This document shows positions 4,251 through 5,216 of a stretch of DNA of 5,216 nucleotides, one piece after another (the stretch's first letter is position 1; every line of letters begins with the position of its first letter). The stretch lies in contig JAHEGP010000220.1 in the NCBI GenBank assembly GCA_024645065.1, positions 1 through 5,216 on the forward strand. Reading direction: 5' to 3'. Below the pieces are notes generated by a model, which was not told the origin of the DNA, ran no database searches, and saw only the letters and a list, made by a program, of their open reading frames with translations. The translations under genes were made by a program, and so were the position numbers. This DNA is from Cellvibrionales bacterium (GTDB lineage Bacteria; Pseudomonadota; Gammaproteobacteria; Pseudomonadales; JAHEGP01).

Positions 4251-5216
4251 CGGTTCGCCTCCTTCAACTCGAGGCGCGCCAAAATTCCCTGACCCTGGGC
4301 GCTACTGTTGAGCAATTGTGCCTCGATTCCCTGCTGCTGCATCACACTGCGAAATTGCTCAATGTGCTGGAAGTCCCTGGCCCGCAATTCGAGCCGCAAA
4401 TTACGGCTGTCACCCTCATAGTTGATATTGCGCACCGTATACCCTGCCTCGCTGCCAAGCGCAGGCCCTACCTGGGCGATCATCGATCCGAACCGGGTGG
4501 GCCCGGAGCTGGATAGCTGGGACAGCACCGCCTGCAGCTGACGCTCCGGGCTGCTGATTTTACCGGTCGGAATGGCCTCCCGGGCCAGCTCATACTTCTC
4601 CGCTTCCAAAACTCTTGAGGCCTGTCGGGCGCTGGAGTAGTGATAAATCAACACCGTATAATTGATCAGGAGAGCCGCCAGGGCAACCATGGCTACCGGC
4701 TTCCACTCGTGCCAGTAATGGCGCCAGCGCAGCGCCGGCCGGAAGTCCCCTTGCAACAAGTTGACCGGATCGGCGGGTAATACCGATGCCAGCCAGCCCA
4801 GCACCGACTCAACGGGCTGTATGCCCACCTGCAGACCGGGTCGCGCGGCAGCCAGCGCAGCCACCAGATTTGTGGTATCGGTGCCCTGCTCGACCACAAC
4901 ATCCAGCTGGCCCGCAAAGTCCAGGCCATCAGGGTCGGGCATTGAAGCCACCTGTTCGAGGTTGTCCGGAGTGCAGACAAAGCCGGCACAGGGGCCTGAG
5001 CGTGCAACCAGCTGGTCGCCATCGAGCACCCAGGTCTGGTGGTCGCCAGCCCAGGGCAACAATAGTGTCTCCGGCACCAGAATATCGATACCGACCCCGG
5101 CTTCGCGAAACTCGTCCATCAAAGCTTGCACCGCCGCTTTGCTGACAATCACAACCCCCATCCTGTCCTGGCCGAGCATTTGATAGGCAAAATGCAATTT
5201 TTCAGTGCTCTCAACC
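4247..5216 (-). CDS. gspL: Type II secretion system protein L, N-terminus cut by window edge
   Basis: GspL bridges the cytoplasmic ATPase GspE and the inner-membrane platform with GspM. The frame is open to the right edge (322 codons visible, beginning VESTEKLHFAYQMLGQ), so roughly 80-90 N-terminal residues are expected outside. The cytoplasmic part is an actin-like fold with DILVPETLLLPW (numbered from the TTG at 5197, residues 38-49), the conserved NLLQGDF (146-152) just before the membrane, then WKPVAMVALAALLINYTVLIYH forming a transmembrane helix (about 165-186). A coiled stretch (190-230) and a periplasmic ferredoxin-like domain follow, including AGYTVRNINYEGDS (251-264) and LRLELRARDFQHIEQFR (267-283). 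The TTG at 5197-5195 is internal and is not the start. The stop overlaps the gspM start by four bases, so the two should be translationally coupled. No promoter is visible; transcription presumably comes from an upstream gsp operon. Confidence 0.94.
   Translation of the reverse strand, partial: VESTEKLHFAYQMLGQDRMGVVIVSKAAVQALMDEFREAGVGIDILVPETLLLPWAGDHQTWVLDGDQLVARSGPCAGFVCTPDNLEQVASMPDPDGLDFAGQLDVVVEQGTDTTNLVAALAAARPGLQVGIQPVESVLGWLASVLPADPVNLLQGDFRPALRWRHYWHEWKPVAMVALAALLINYTVLIYHYSSARQASRVLEAEKYELAREAIPTGKISSPERQLQAVLSQLSSSGPTRFGSMIAQVGPALGSEAGYTVRNINYEGDSRNLRLELRARDFQHIEQFRSVMQQQGIEAQLLNSSAQGQGILARLELKEANR

Noticed and set aside
5195..5197. TTG as the start of gspL
   Set aside because: The frame stays open upstream to the window edge with GspL-like sequence (VESTEK before LHFAY), and GspL normally has about 80-90 more N-terminal residues.
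1..5216. tRNA genes, CRISPR arrays, insertion sequences, phage or toxin-antitoxin genes
   Set aside because: I looked for tRNA T-loop consensus, regularly spaced repeats, terminal inverted repeats and transposase or integrase motifs, and saw none.

Overview
This window reads as a piece of a Gram-negative proteobacterial chromosome, most likely a gammaproteobacterium. The basis is a type II secretion pair (gspL-gspM), moderately high GC, classical Shine-Dalgarno sites and overlapping genes. Species cannot be named from the sequence. A free-living, possibly marine, aerobic lineage is a guess, based on my recollection that some marine gammaproteobacteria carry coenzyme F420 genes.

Left part (1-2302, all on the minus strand): a compact coenzyme F420 operon transcribed right to left. 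It runs npdG (NADPH:F420 oxidoreductase), cofE (F420-0:gamma-glutamyl ligase), then cofD (2-phospho-L-lactate or equivalent transferase, cut by the left edge). npdG and cofE overlap by 4 bases if cofE uses its first TTG, and cofE and cofD are 5 bases apart. CofD makes F420-0 (or a dehydro/3PG variant) from Fo, CofE adds the glutamate tail, and NpdG exchanges hydride between F420 and NADP. The Fo synthase genes (cofG/cofH or fbiC) and cofC are not in the window and may lie beyond the left edge.

Middle (2303-2718): about 400 bases with no convincing gene. It separates the F420 operon from a divergent plus-strand gene, and holds a plausible extended -10 promoter for the F420 operon, a weaker candidate promoter for the rightward gene, and several short GC-rich hairpins.

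Right part: a plus-strand gene (2719-3447) for a three-helix membrane protein with a DUF1499 domain converges on a small minus-strand rubredoxin gene (3494-3670). Upstream of rubredoxin on the same strand is the end of a type II secretion operon, gspM (3780-4250) and gspL (4247 to the right edge, N-terminus missing). gspL and gspM share an ATGA stop/start. The gspM-rubredoxin gap holds a strong GC-rich imperfect hairpin and no gspN.

No RNA genes, CRISPR arrays, insertion sequences or phage genes were seen. The most notable content is F420 biosynthesis plus F420 reduction in what looks like a proteobacterial background, with a rubredoxin gene nearby. No fully new system is evident.
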